The notes under the pieces: model-generated
The model's database searches: none
Seen by the model: only the letters and a program-made list of their open reading frames with translations
What the model was told of the DNA's origin: nothing
Program-made: the position numbers and the translations under genes
Shown: positions 12,165-30,335 of the stretch, in pieces
Layout: every line of letters starts with the position of its first letter
Position numbering within the stretch: position 1 is the first letter of the stretch
Assembly (NCBI GenBank): GCA_950295325.1
Contig: OX485807.1
Coordinates: 11,373,001-11,437,000, forward strand
Length of the DNA: 64,000 bases
Origin: Polytrichum commune
Taxonomy: Eukaryota; Streptophyta; Polytrichopsida; Polytrichales; Polytrichaceae
Direction of reading: 5' to 3'

Positions 12165-13107
12165 AGTATGTGGGTGGTATTTGGCTCATTTTTTGTTTTC
12201 TCCAATTTCTACCGATTGGATTTACACAACAAAACTTGTGTTACATTAGCAAATCTATAATGAAACAGATGCAAAAAAATGGAGTGAAAATTGGACTTGC
12301 CCTAATTTAGTTATGATTATTGAAAGTGCATGTTTGTTAATTTCTTAATTGGATACATAAGTCATCCCAATTGTGTTCACTATTGAGTGTAGAGTAGTTA
12401 TTGATATTTGAAGATGTAATCCAATCTCTTTTAAGCACGTGACTTCACAATATTTCAGACCTTGGACAACTGCCAAAATAACTATAGTTAATTATATATA
12501 TTTTTAATACATTTTAGAGAACAACTATACTTAACTCAAAAAATTTAACCAATTCGAAGAACAAGTGTAGTTAACTAGAAAATTTTTAAACCGATTTGAA
12601 GAACAACTATAATTAACTAGAAAATTTTCAATTATTATTATATATTTGAAGATGTTCGCCTCTTGATTTGCTTCAATTGAGGGTCTTTAATATGCTTGGA
12701 CCACTGAGGATCATCAAGAAACGTCTTTATACGATCACTCATAGTGTTTGGCTCCAAAACAACCTCCATGTACACCACCAACACAAATGGCACACTAGTG
12801 ACACTCCAACACTACAACATAATTATGTGAACATGTTGCGCTCAACTTTAGTTAACTAGATATAATTATAGTTGACTAAATTTTTTGGAAGACCAAATTT
12901 AGAGAAACTATCTTTAACTACATCTTTTGGTAGGTCAAATTGCGAACAACTGTAGTTACGAAAGGCAACTAGTTAACTAATAGTTGAATTAGTTGGTTAG
13001 TTGTCCAAGGTCTCCAATGCTTGCTCTTTGATCCTCCTTGAACCACATACCAATCAAATATAGGAGTCCGGTTAAGAAAACGAGCCACTTAAAACCCACC
13101 TACATTA
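12165..13107. mobile_element. R2 element, copy 1, interrupted by a nested element
   Basis: Left end AGTATGTGGGTGGTATTTGG and right end (reverse complement) close to TGTAGGTGGGTTTTAAGTGG form imperfect inverted repeats. The body matches R2 copy 2 (14713-15078) through TTTACACAACAAAACTTGTG and ACATGTTTGTTAATTTCTTA-like stretches. It is split by the 557-bp nested element at 12457-13013; without that it would be about 390 bp. R2 shares its right half with R1. Confidence 0.6.
12457..13013. mobile_element. DNA element with 15-bp perfect TIRs nested in R2, 557 bp
   Basis: Perfect terminal inverted repeats AGACCTTGGACAACT (12457-12471) and AGTTGTCCAAGGTCT (12999-13013). Flanks are loosely alike (CAATATTT left, CAATGCTT right), perhaps a decayed target duplication. 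Both ends carry clusters of the motif AACTATAGTTAACTA in degenerate, roughly 41-bp tandem spacing (about 12470-12640 and 12830-12965), as in DNA transposons with subterminal binding repeats. No transposase is encoded, so it is non-autonomous. Superfamily unknown. Confidence 0.7.
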
Positions 13108-13140
13108 CCCCTCAGTTTTGAGTCCACTTATATCCCTCAA

Positions 13141-13153
13141 CCCCCCCCCCCCC
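13141..13153 (+). repeat. C13 homopolymer
   Basis: Thirteen C followed by a short A-rich stretch. Confidence 0.9.
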
Positions 13154-13364
13154 GAAAAAAAGAGGAAAAATGAAAAAGAGAGGAATAGAGTCATGAATAT
13201 TCCAAAATAAATTTCTGCCCAACTTGGCTACCGGTCCTTTGCAAATAATAAACAATGTTGGGCAATCCAACATGAATTTGAACCCATTGGCCCTACCCTA
13301 CTCAAGGATCCCCTCAGGGCAGAGTGGGATTTACTGTTGCTTACCTTACAGTGGGTGGGCTCTT

Positions 13365-13484
13365 GGTTTTTCCATCAAGTAAATAAAAGATTTCACATCT
13401 AGGAATGAAACCATCAACCCTTTTGTTTGGATTTGGATACCTCTCCACTATCATCCGGTAGTTTAGGGTCATCTCAAACCCCTA
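13365..13484 (-). mobile_element. tRNA-derived SINE relic (same family as 44998 and 53197)
   Basis: Minus-strand match to the SINE head: GAGATGACCCTAAACTACCG, GATAGTGGAGAGGTATCCAA and the downstream TACTTGATGGAAAAAC. The B-box region has drifted (TGGTTTCATTCC instead of GGTTCGATTCC), so this is an older copy. No clear target duplication or A-tail remains. Confidence 0.6.
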
Positions 13485-14712
13485 TATGACCAAAAACACA
13501 AAGAATTTACTTCAACCGTAGTTAATATTATGTGGGTAATGGATCACAACAGGCTCCCTATATCATATTGTCTTCATTGTATTGACCTATCTGAGACCTC
13601 TGCACATGACCATGATTGTTGAATATCCAATGGCACATTGTGGGATACTTGTTGCTCAATTGAAGCATAAGATTCTAAGTCAACCCACCACTAATCAGGT
13701 GCAACGTTTTCTTTGTTAATTCAATCTCCACATCTCATTTTAAGAAATCAAAATTCATGTGTATGATGACATATGTCTTTTTGAAACTCCAAATATATAA
13801 TCACTTATGTCAAATTTGACACAAACATAAAGTAAGATTGGCATACCTAAAACCGACATATTACTTAAACGAACACTAAATATCACATTCATACATTTGA
13901 AATCCCCAAATTTTGTTGGTTTTAGTTTCAATAGTGGTTTTGAGTATATGTATAGTGATCTCCTGCTTAAGTACACACTTTGAACCGGAGCCGTTGGTGC
14001 GCACTTAGTTGGTAGGTGTGTACTTTACTCATATTGCCAGTGTTCTAGATTGAAGTTGTCAATGCCTTTCAAATACGATTTGGCCCTTCAAAACATACCT
14101 CTCTCAAAACGACCCTTCCAAAATGCAAACCCAAATTGAAAATGAAGACGTCACTTGAAGTCCTCAATATCACTACAAAGCTGTCCTCGACATCGACGAC
14201 CAATTGCTTTGCTTCGATGTTCAAACATAAGTTGGACAAATGTATGATGAACCGCGACGATCGTTTAAGATGTTTCAGCGAAACGTTAACGAACTGACAT
14301 TGAATGTCAAGTGTAAAAAATTCATGCATTCACGGCAAATGACTTTGCATGACATGTTCAAACAATAAAGCATGAATCATGATTCTTGTCAAAAAAAAAT
14401 TGCGCACTTAACAGGAATGCGTACTTAAACGGGTGCGTACTTAAGTGGGAGATTGTTGTACATGGTTGGAGTTTTGTGATATCTATGCATACTCATCAAG
14501 TGTGGATGAAACAATTTTAGTTTTTAAGAAAAGAAAAGAAAAACTCCTTATAAGGTGAGGGTCAATACATCCACTAGACCAATATTGGATATCTGATGCT
14601 AATTCCAAGGTCAAAATGTCTAATTATAGTATATATATATTGCATATCACCTTTCCTATGCACGAGTTTTAGGAGACATCACAAAGCTTTAACCAATTTG
14701 ATGTGTTTGTAA
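13485..14712. other. Intergenic DNA, nothing recognised
   Basis: AT-rich DNA. A stray ACACTAAATATCAC near 13872 resembles one family P end. Several minus-strand open frames of 70-90 codons lack any recognisable domain. Confidence 0.35.
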
Positions 14713-15078
14713 GGTATGTGGGTGTTATTCGGTTTGTTTTTCATGTTCTCTTACTTCTACCAGTTAGATTTACACATCGAAACTTGTGTTGCGTCAACAT
14801 ATATGATGATGGATCAATGAAAACCAAACCTCCCGTGATTTAGTTATGGTTATCGGAAATACATGTTTGTTAATTCCTTAACTAAATACATAGGTCTTCC
14901 GAATTTTGTTCACTATTGAGTGTGGAGTAGTTAATGAAATTTGAAGATGTAGTCCAATGTCTTTTAAGCATGTGTCTTTATGGTGTTTGTTATGTGATCC
15001 TCTCCAAACCACACACCAATCAAATATAGGTGTCTAATTAAAAAAATAAAATGTAACCGAATAACACCCGCATACCGT
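14713..15078. mobile_element. R2 element, copy 2, intact ends, 366 bp
   Basis: Terminal inverted repeats GGTATGTGGGTGTTATTCGG (left) and CCGAATAACACCCGCATACC (right) differ at one position over 20 bp. The interior matches copy 1 and, in its right half, R1 (CACACCAATCAAATATAGGT). Non-coding, so MITE-like. It ends just upstream of the GC-rich DNA ahead of the TGT gene and may contribute to that gene's promoter region. Confidence 0.7.
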
Positions 15079-15119
15079 CTGAGAGATTCGTTGACGAGAA
15101 GAGGAATTTCGGGGACGCC

Positions 15120-15404
15120 ATGACGACCGTCGTTGTCTCTCACTTCTCGTTAGTCGTCTTATTATCGCTCTTCGTCGTCTCCGTCGGCCGTCCTCGTCGT
15201 CTTCCTCCAACCTCGGAGCGCAGCCAGAAGAGCGCCGCCTTTCGTCTCCCGCCATGCCCTCGATCCATCGTTCCCTACGCCTCCCAAATCCAACTCACAC
15301 TTAGTTCACATCAACCCTTCGCTTTACTCACACACCGTGTTGGGTTTCATCCACCATTACAAGCTTGTTCGATTACTAAGTTCAAACCTCGGCCGATGAA
15401 ATAA
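15120..15404 (+). CDS. Possible upstream ORF or small secreted protein, 94 codons
   Basis: An ATG-initiated frame upstream of the TGT start begins with a hydrophobic segment (SLVVLLSLFVVSV) that looks like a signal peptide, followed by a Pro/Arg/Ser-rich tail. It sits in a locally GC- and CpG-rich stretch (about 15080-15300) that looks like the TGT promoter or 5' UTR. It is as likely to be an upstream ORF or chance frame as a gene; no homology is recognised. Confidence 0.2.
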   Translation: MTTVVVSHFSLVVLLSLFVVSVGRPRRLPPTSERSQKSAAFRLPPCPRSIVPYASQIQLTLSSHQPFALLTHRVGFHPPLQACSITKFKPRPMK

Positions 15405-15620
15405 CTTCTTTCACCTTTTTGTTGTGAAGGTGTCGGTGTAAGGTAAAGGATGGATTGGAGGCCCATACGATGTAGCCGTTTGGCCTCCGAGTTGGAATCG
15501 ACCTCCGGGGCATTGTTTGCCACTGAAATTCGCTCGTGACCCTCGCCTCGATTCAAGTGGTTTATGTGCGCTTGCGAGATGTTTTGAATTCACATTTTTG
15601 GGGTGAAGAAGCTCTCGCCT

Positions 15621-22106
<6,486 letters not shown>

Positions 22107-23249
22107 CAAAGACTGCAATTTTCAGCAACTCAGCCTACAGTGAAGACATACTATATCTGTTGGCTAAGATAATGTTACTTTCCATAGTGGGTTTTCCTCA
22201 TGCAAAAGAAAAACTGTGCATTGAGGATACCTGAGACAACAATTTTGCAATATCTCTAGCAATTTCATCCTTCTCTTTTTCGGATGCAGCCCTTCACATT
22301 CCACTATATATATGAGTGGTTCTTTATAGTGAACCAGACCAAACTACAAGGGGATAAGATTTCAACAAGAACTTCATTCATCAATGACTACAGAATGCAG
22401 TAGACCTACTACGGGATGGTTTAGCCCTTCCTTTTCAAGGACAACTATTGGTGTGGCTGCAGCGGATGGACCGAGTTTTTCTCTAATTATTTTTCTTATG
22501 CTTGGTGCAAAAAGAGCACCCAAGTTTCAATGGACAACATTGATTTTGTGGACGGGAAAACATCATTCATATTTCTGGGTCAGCAACCTAATGGTTGTTG
22601 CTTCCAGAACATTATTTTCAGTCTTATACTTCACACACAGGATGGATACTCTTTACCTCTATGTAGCTCTGCTTGCTGTTACCTCTTGAGTCTTGACCTT
22701 TATATACACCTCTGCTTTGAGTAGTGGACCCCACAACAATATCTCATAATTATTGAGAGAAGGAAAATTCTACAGAGGTGCTACATCATTGAAAAGATGA
22801 CTACATGTAGGCTAACAAAAAACAAGTAAAATCCACCTCCCTCCTATCGTTCTGGCTTTCCTCTCATTCCTTGTAAATCTTTCTCTTCCCCTTCCCCCTC
22901 TCTGCATTTGGGTCTTCCCTCGCCTTCATATAGATTCTGTTCTAGAAAGCTCAAGAATGTTTCTGAATTTTAACTTTGTGTTTCAAGGGAAAAGGTATGA
23001 TCAAATAACCAAGTAAAATAAAAGACATGCAACTACAAGTTAACACAAGAAGTACTAGATCATCGATTGGTCATGATTGTTTAAAGGATATGCACATGAC
23101 CTCATAGGTCCTTACCAGCTTGATTGATTATTGGAAGTCAAACTTCAGTTGCAATTTAAAGTGGTTACGTAGATCACATAATGCCCACATATCTCAATAT
23201 TTATTTTAAAGTATGTAGTTTTCCATGTGACTTTGAGGTGCCACACACT
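22107..23249. other. TGT 3' flank, no further gene recognised
   Basis: Holds the TGT 3' UTR and spacer DNA. A 100-codon plus-strand frame at 22384-22689 and an overlapping frame at 22530-22724 have no recognisable motif. A pyrimidine-rich stretch lies at about 22840-22925. Confidence 0.4.
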
Positions 23250-23391
23250 TAACATTACTCAGTTGATAAGCTGTGTTCATGGGTCCAACAGTAGATTTGA
23301 GAATAAAGCCATTAGATGTTGGAATCCCATTGTTTTAGATTGAATTTGAGGTCACGGTGGTTGAACACAGCTCATCAGCTGAGTAATGTTA
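23250..23391. mobile_element. Small inverted-repeat element (MITE-like), 142 bp
   Basis: Arms of about 31 bp: TAACATTACTCAGTTGATAA... at 23250-23280 and its near-perfect inverse ending CAGCTGAGTAATGTTA at 23361-23391 (a few mismatches). Transcribed it would form a strong hairpin. A related single arm occurs at about 3112. Located about 700 bp upstream of the PLUTO start codon. Confidence 0.65.
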
Positions 23392-24080
23392 TGCATGTAA
23401 AGTAAGTGTCTAGTAGTAGTGTGCAGGAGAGCCTAAGCATTGGCTTGCATATCCGTGAGTCTTGTACATAGGGTAAAGCATAAGTTACATGGAAAGTACG
23501 CAAGGAATTTATGTTTTAAGAATAGTGTGCATGATAAGTCATTGATCTATTAATAAATTATTTAGATGCATATCTAGGATGACTAGCCTTGCTCTTACCA
23601 AATTGCTCGAGAGGGACTCATTTGAATTTTAGTGAAATGTAGCCTAAGTTAGTGTGATCTCCACTATGTTGGAAGTAGTGGAAAGTGTGCCTTACACCGT
23701 GTAAGAGCCTTGCAACAAAGGTTGTATCAACTTGTATGTGTTCATTATGGAGGTTGAATCCACTTTGAGGTCATGGTCAAGGATATGATATTCAACGGGA
23801 GGAGGAGAAGACCCTCTCGTTGATAACCGATTGATTGCCTCCCACGACATAAATACCCGGATGGAATCTTCCGAAACTTAGTGCAGCTCCCACTATTTTG
23901 GAAGCAGCGAAAATCGTGCCATTCCGTTGCGAGCCTAGCCTCGCAACACAAGAGAATGATTTCACAGTGGACCTCTTCCACACTATACCTTCGTTTCTCC
24001 CCCTTGCTGCTACTTACTCGTTGCATAGATTGACTGCAGATGTTGCTGCAATTGCAAATGCAGCAGTAGTCGAAGCTCCA

Positions 24081-27000
24081 ATGCAAGGCTCATTCGCATC
24101 GCTGTCTGTCCGCCACAGAATTCTCACTCCTCCTCGCAGCACCACAACGATAACATCATCAACATGTGGCACCATTAGCATCCGAGCAAGAAGCTCACTT
24201 AAGCTGCATAGGACCAAAATTCCTCTCACCACTATGATCCCTCTCTTCTCCAAGATGGGCGGCAGCAGAAAACACGACATCAAAATCGACGATGACAGTG
24301 GGAGGCGAGAGAGGCTAATCTCTGCGCGGAGCGAGCACTCATCCCCTAGAAATGGCGCCTCACATGAAGAAGAGATTCCTTGTGGTTCTGGAAACGGAGG
24401 ATTCTTCGCAGGGTTGGTTGAACCTATCTGCCCTCACCCGCCCCGGGATCCCGACCCATCCCTCCACAACGAGGATTTCGCACCCACCATGCCTGTGGGA
24501 CGCATCTTCTCAGTGTGGGACATGGCGTGTCTATGGGTAGGGTTGGTGGTGGGCGTGCCGACGTATTACATGGCAGGCAGCCTGGTGGAGATGGGCATGG
24601 CATGGTGGCAGGGGATTTTAACTGTGTTGGCGGGGAATTTGGTGGTCCTGGTGCCCATGGTGTTGAGTGGGCATGCGGGGACGAAATTTGGTGTGCCGTT
24701 CCCCGTGCTGGCGCGCGCCTCGTTCGGGATCCGCGGTGCGAATGTGCCGTCGCTACTGCGCGCGCTCGTGGCGTGTGGGTGGTTCGGGATCCAGACGTGG
24801 ATAGGCGGGCAAGCCATCTACCAGCTGCTCAACACGTTATTCCATGGGAGCTTCCAGGGTAGCGTTGTCCCGTGGCTCGGCATCAGCTTGCCGGAGTTTG
24901 GGTGCTTCATGGTGTTCTGGCTGCTTCAGGTGAGTGGATGGGTGGGTAGGTTTTTCTCCAGCTTCTTGTGCAAATTGCTTGCAAATTATTTATGCAAGTT
25001 GCTCTGTAAATTCCGCTTTTTGTCGTTGGAAGCATAGGGGGTCCCAATGTGCGATGGGGGCGCTAGAAGCGGAGAAACAAACTATTTTGTATGGTCATAG
25101 GGTCATTTAATATTTAAACAACCATGTGAACCAATGTGAAACCACGGAGAGGAAGGAAGCGGAAGGAACTTGACCCGGCATGTGTATACTTTGTTGCCCT
25201 TACCTAACGAGAAGGAAAATGATTCACAAGTAGGTTAATCGCTGCAACACGTAGATGGTTGAGAATGGAAGGCGCCCTGTGGCTGGGCATCAACTTGCAG
25301 GAGTTTGAGTGCTTCATGCTCTTCTGGCTTCTTCACGAGGGTAATTGAGTGGGTTTGATTTTCTTTCCAGCTTCTTGTATAATTGCCAGCATTCCTCTGC
25401 AAATCCGTCTGTCACTGGAAGGATAAGGGGTTCAATGTGAGATGGGGGCACCTGAAGCGGAGAGAAAAACTGTGTCGTGTTGGTCGTAGGTTCATGTGAA
25501 CCATGTGATCCACGGAGAGGAAGGAAGCGTCACTTGCAAAAGAACTTGAACCTACAGGTGGAGAGTTGCCAGTAGTGAGGAAGGAAAATGACTCCAGAAG
25601 AAAATGATTCCCAAGTAGGTTAACCATGTGAATCATAGAGTGGAAGGAAGCTCCGCCTGCAATTTGAACTTCGAACTTGACCTAATCAACATGTGCATAA
25701 TTGCCTGAAGCAAGTAAGAAAAATGACCCGCAAGTAGGTTATGGGAGAGTAGGCTTTGTCACTACAACAACACTTAGATTGTTGAGATGCTTGAGAAAGG
25801 ATGGCGTGTCGTGGATTGGCATCAGCTTGCCAGAGTTCGGCTGTTTCATGCACATCTGGATGCTTCAGGTGGGTGGGTGGATTTTCTCCAGCTTCTTGTG
25901 ACAATTGCGTGTACATTCTTCTGCAAATTCTGCAAATTCTGAAGCCATACGAGGACTCTGGTGCAGACGATTTTCTTTCTCCAGTCATTCTTGTGGGAGA
26001 GTAGGCTATGTTGACGACCTCAAAATTCAATTTAGACTTTTTGGAAGCCAAGTACGGAAGCTGGACGTATTGGGCAGGGCTTTCCTATGCATTTCCCTTT
26101 GCATTTCTATGCAAATTATTTATCATTGGACGGAGAAGACGTACCTACATTGCAATTGTCTGGCCTGCAGGTAGGTATTATATGGAATGGAATTGAAAGC
26201 ATTCGGGAGCTAGAAAAGTACAGCGCTCCAATTTTGATAATTCTTTCAGGGGCATTGCTGACATGGGCATACATCAAAGCAGGAGGGTTTGGGCCAATGT
26301 TATCAGCTCCTTCCCAGTTCAGCCCTGGAGGTCCCAAAGCGGGACAGTTCTGGCCAACTTTTTTTCCAGCATTAACAGCAAATGTCGGCTTTTGGGCTAC
26401 TCTCAGTTTGAATATACCTGGTAAGGCTTAACTCAGCCACCTTCAGGAGTCAACCTACCTTCAGAATGTGACTCTACCGGAAAATAAATAAAAATGAAGA
26501 TCACTTTGATCTGAGGTTATAGATTCTGTGCGCTTTTATTTCAACTCAAAGTTCGAGAGTAACTAGACAAGTTGCTCACTGTGTGATCAGTACTATGGCA
26601 AAAATGGAAGCCTAACAAAAGTCTGTCTGCTAAAATGTGACCTCATACTCTGCGTTAAGTTAAGCCATGTGCCATTGTTATGATTTCTAGTATCAGCCAG
26701 TTTTGAATATGTTATTCAGGACATTTCACAGACTCCGTTTCTATTGTGGGGCAGATTTTACAAGGTACTCAAAGAGCCAGGTGGATCAGCTGACAGGCCA
26801 AGCAATAGGGTTACCTGTCTTCATGGCAGCTTTTACATTTGTGGGTCTCGCAGTGACCTCTGCAACAGTTGTGATCTTTGGACGGGCTATTTCGGATCCA
26901 ATACAACTGTTGGCACTCATAGATGGCTTTTTCCCCATTCTCCTGTCCCTTGTGGGGGTTATTCTAGCTACTTTGACCACCAACATTGCAGCCAACATTG

Positions 27001-27488
27001 TTGCGCCCGCAAATGCGCTCGTAAATCTCAATCCATCTGTCTTTTCCTTTAGAGCCGGAGGTCTTCTCACAGCAGTGATTGGGGTTCTGCTTGCACCATG
27101 GCGGCTGATTCAGTCAAGCCAGGGGTTCATTTATACGTGGTTGATTGGGTACTCTGCTTTATTGGGACCTGTGGGTGGAATCATCCTGGTTGACTACTTT
27201 GCATTGCGAAGCCGAAAACTTGATATTGATGATCTTTTTTCCTGTGAAAATGGTGGTCTATATTGGTATACTAATGGTTACAACATCATGGCTTTGGTAG
27301 CTCTTGTCGCAGGCATTCTTCCGAATGTTCCTGGGTTCCTTGTCACGACAGGAGTGTGGGCAAGCTGCCCTCGGGTGTTTTCCATCATTTACGACAATGC
27401 CTGGTTTATTGGTTTCTGCATAGCTGGTCTTGTCTACCGGACTCTATCAAGTGGACAGTCCAAAAACTTGCATACTCTGGAAGCATAG
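24081..27488 (+). CDS. PLUTO: Plastid nucleobase transporter PLUTO (NCS1 family), 3 exons, 610 aa
   Basis: Exons 24081-24929, 26171-26420 and 26755-27488 join in phase (0, then +1) at GT-AG sites into 610 residues, close to Arabidopsis PLUTO. NCS1 proteins have 12 helices; plant PLUTO imports uracil, adenine and guanine into plastids for salvage. The N-terminus ([18 protein letters not shown]... rich in Ser, Thr, Arg, no acidic residues) looks like a chloroplast transit peptide. Family motifs: [116 protein letters not shown]. The open frame extends 183 nt upstream without an ATG, so 24081 is the first possible start. Exon 1 is clearly more GC-rich than exons 2-3. Intron 1 holds two degenerate copies of the exon 1 end. 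Confidence 0.93.
24870..25920 (+). repeat. Three tandem copies of the PLUTO exon 1 end plus intron start
   Basis: The segment encoding [10 protein letters not shown](V/H)(F/I)W(L/M)LQ with the following donor and intron sequence (CCAGCTTCTTGT) occurs at anchor positions 24879 (real exon), 25286 and 25818; spacing 407 and 532 bp. Copies 1 and 2 share further intron sequence (AAGCGGAGA, CACGGAGAGGAAGGAAGCG, AATGATTC(A/C)CAAGTAGGTTA). Copy 2 has coding changes and an altered donor. Copy 3 keeps an open reading frame, the LQ end and a good donor (gtgggt) but no obvious in-phase acceptor. Copies 2 and 3 are best read as pseudo-exons. Confidence 0.8.
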
Positions 27489-29450
27489 AGGAAGAAAGAA
27501 TCGAGTTCAAAGGATCAAGGCTCTCTGTAGGATTGAACTGATCCTCTGGAACTTGAAGCTCCAGAACATAAGGCCCAATGTTAGACACCCCTGGATATCT
27601 GCCATCCTTTCACCACCACATTTGTGAACGTTACGATGTACACTGCGAATGGCTTTCCAAGGTCTAACGACCCTGTTTGTCTTCGTGGAATATTTAACTG
27701 CACCCTTGGTACTGTCCCTAGATCTCTGTGGAGTAACCAACTTACTATCTACTATATGTTTTGGAAAGGTGAACGGCGAGGGCGCATGGGTGGTGAGTTC
27801 CAAAATGGCTGGCCTCGACAGTGGCATGTCGAGCGGATGGTATGGGACGGCCCGGGACATGAATTCACATGCATGGGTGCAATGGGCCAGGACGGCACAG
27901 GCCCAAACTATTCTACTATATGGTTTAGAAGGTGTGAATGGTGTTGATTCAGTTTGCTTATGATGTTGGGTGGACAGCAATGGCGACATGTTGGGTGGAC
28001 GGTGCAGGGTTGGCCTGGCAAAGGAATTCTATATCTACGTGTGCAATGGGTTGGGAACTAGTTGCTTATAAATGTGGATTGCAACGTACACTACATCCCT
28101 CAAGATGATTTATATTTCCCGTCAAGCTAATGGTTATATGTTCTTGGCCACCAATTCTGAGGTGTAATTTGGCATGGATGTTCATGTTGCGGGATTCAGT
28201 GCAACTGAATTTTTATGAAAGATACCTTGGAGGCTTTCCAGGATGTATACAACCTTCTTAACTCCAAAGGCAAGGGAGGGTTCAACTATTCCTTCATTCA
28301 ATCAACAATCCATATATATAAAAGGACAGAGCCTAGTATGTAAAGTTCCTCTATGTGTCTCCTGATTACAACCAATAAATTGGAACTAGTCTGTCAAGGT
28401 ACAGATAGCCTCGTTGATTGTGCAGGGACTATCAAGGGGCTGCCTTCCAATCTTAGAGACAAGCTATCCACTATTTTTTTGCATGTAATGTAATCAGGAT
28501 ATGTGACTATTGATTTTGGATTGACCTACAGTTTTGACGGTTGTCCTCCCATCACTACATTAAAATATGGGTTTACAGAAGTTGAACCCGTCTAATACAT
28601 TTTGTCAAGGATTTGTGGGATTTGTGATGTTGAATTTAGAAATGGAATCCTTGGATGTTATGCCATAGCATCCAATAGAATTTCGAGGATGCTGTCAGGT
28701 TATTGGAGTAAGATAAGGGGATCAAGCATGATCTAGTGAACATGTTAGAACCAAAATGTCACCAGACTTGCCTTTATATTGCAGACTTTAAGTTTGATTT
28801 TGAGATTTGGCTTTTGATTATTTATGCTGGACCCAGTACTTAAGATCCGGTTGGACCTTTCACTGACTTATTTCATGAATCGTATATATGAATTCGAATT
28901 GTTGAAATTTGTGCGAGCCTGGCTCACACGATTTACATACATATTTTCATCAGGAATAACACATACACCTATCCTCAAATATTGAATGGAGGTAGGGATT
29001 GATTGATGGACACAGTCAAACACTGGTTTGGATACCATGCAATCAATTGAGCTTCTCAAATTATAAAGCAAAATTGGCTCCGAAACTATCTACTATGCCT
29101 CAATAAACTGATCAGCTTCCACAACCAACTGACCAGAGAAGTATGTAACCATTATTGTACACATTGCCAAGAAATTTAGAATTTAAGAAAATTCATTCTC
29201 AATTAACAACCAACAGATTTGAGATTGAGTGGTATACCTGCTTATATTCACTCATACGGCAAGTTGCAACCAATTCCGTGAGGCGGCTAAGTTGGAAACT
29301 TAGCATGATGCAGGCGAAGGAACATTCTTGTGAAACACCCTCTGCTGCCAGGTACAAGAGTGCCAAGTGTAACCCAACAGCATTTCTTGTCCGGAAAGAG
29401 ACCAAATGCCATGTCATAACAAATGTGAGGTGCAAAAGTTGATCTCCTCA
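27489..29450. other. PLUTO 3' flank and spacer, no gene recognised
   Basis: The first few hundred bases should be PLUTO 3' UTR. Overlapping frames of 100-160 codons on both strands at 27507-27989 arise in GC-richer DNA and lack any motif I know. The rest is AT-rich spacer. Confidence 0.4.
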
Positions 29451-29454
29451 GAGT

Positions 29455-29775
29455 TTGACGAATGTTGTGATTCGACCGAGCAGTATATATGGATGTACTA
29501 CTACCAGGTGTAAGTAGCAATCAAAAGTGGATGGATTCCTAATTGGTTGAATCAAGTGCCATGGATTCCGAGCCAGTATGGTGCAGAAAAAGTAGATCCT
29601 CCAGGCTCCCAGAGCTGATGAATGTTGACGAATGTGATGATTCGACCAGCGGAGTAGAGTAGAGTAACCAGGTGTAAATATGCAAAAGTAGATGGATTCC
29701 TCCTGCCTCCACCGCCGTTGAGTGATGAACGGTGCGATTCGCCCAACGTGGAGGGAAAGTGGATTCTTAATTCCA
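29455..29775 (+). repeat. Degenerate tandem repeat upstream of the HCF107-like gene
   Basis: Three units beginning about 29457, 29628 and 29721 share GACGAATGT(T)G, TGATTCGACC, ACCAGGTGTAA and AGTGGATGGATTCCT in the same order; the third is shortened. They lie 560-880 bp upstream of the start codon. Confidence 0.65.
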
Positions 29776-30335
29776 GGCAGGCATGTGAGCAAGGAGTGTC
29801 TGTGATGCGATGAGTCTTCGACAGAGTCCTTTTGACAAAAATCTAAGAGGGAGGTGGCGTGGCAGCTTCAACTCGCCACAACTCCCCACACCGGCAGCCT
29901 ACGTGGGCAACTGCTGCTCTCACTCGCAGTTTCCTCCTTGGCGGTGTGTGGCCCTCACAATCGGACTCCAAACCACGCGCGGAACCACGTTACCAACCAA
30001 ACCGAGTTAACCAATCTCTTCCATCAAACTTCACCTCATCCGGACTACGAAACGAAACCATTTCGGGTTCACCATCACGCTCGGATATCACATCACATAA
30101 TCATCTGACATCCTTAGCCGGATTCAAACAGACACCATTCGTATTCGTATATACTATTTTGCCGCAAACTTGTGTATAATTGTTTTGGTTAGAGGGGGAT
30201 TTTTTTTCGCTAGAAGGAACCAACATCACCGTTTGTAGTTAGAAATTTGGTGGATACTCGAAAATTTGTCGACAATTCGATTAGTTTGCGGCTTGACTGA
30301 AGAATTTGCAGAGGACTGAGATTGTGGTGCGGAGG
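29776..30335 (+). promoter_or_regulatory. Probable promoter/5' UTR of the HCF107-like gene
   Basis: GC-richer spacer directly upstream of the start codon. No single core element can be pinned down; the call rests on position and composition only. Confidence 0.3.

Noticed and set aside
22384-22689. 101-codon frame after the TGT stop
   Set aside because: Hydrophobic but without recognisable domain; another frame overlaps it; more likely 3' flank sequence.
23745-24283. Minus-strand frames of 60-113 codons over PLUTO exon 1
   Set aside because: They are antisense shadows of a GC-rich exon with strong family homology on the plus strand.
27507-27989. 160-codon minus-strand frame downstream of PLUTO
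   Set aside because: Overlaps plus-strand frames of similar length in GC-richer DNA and has no motif, signal or domain.
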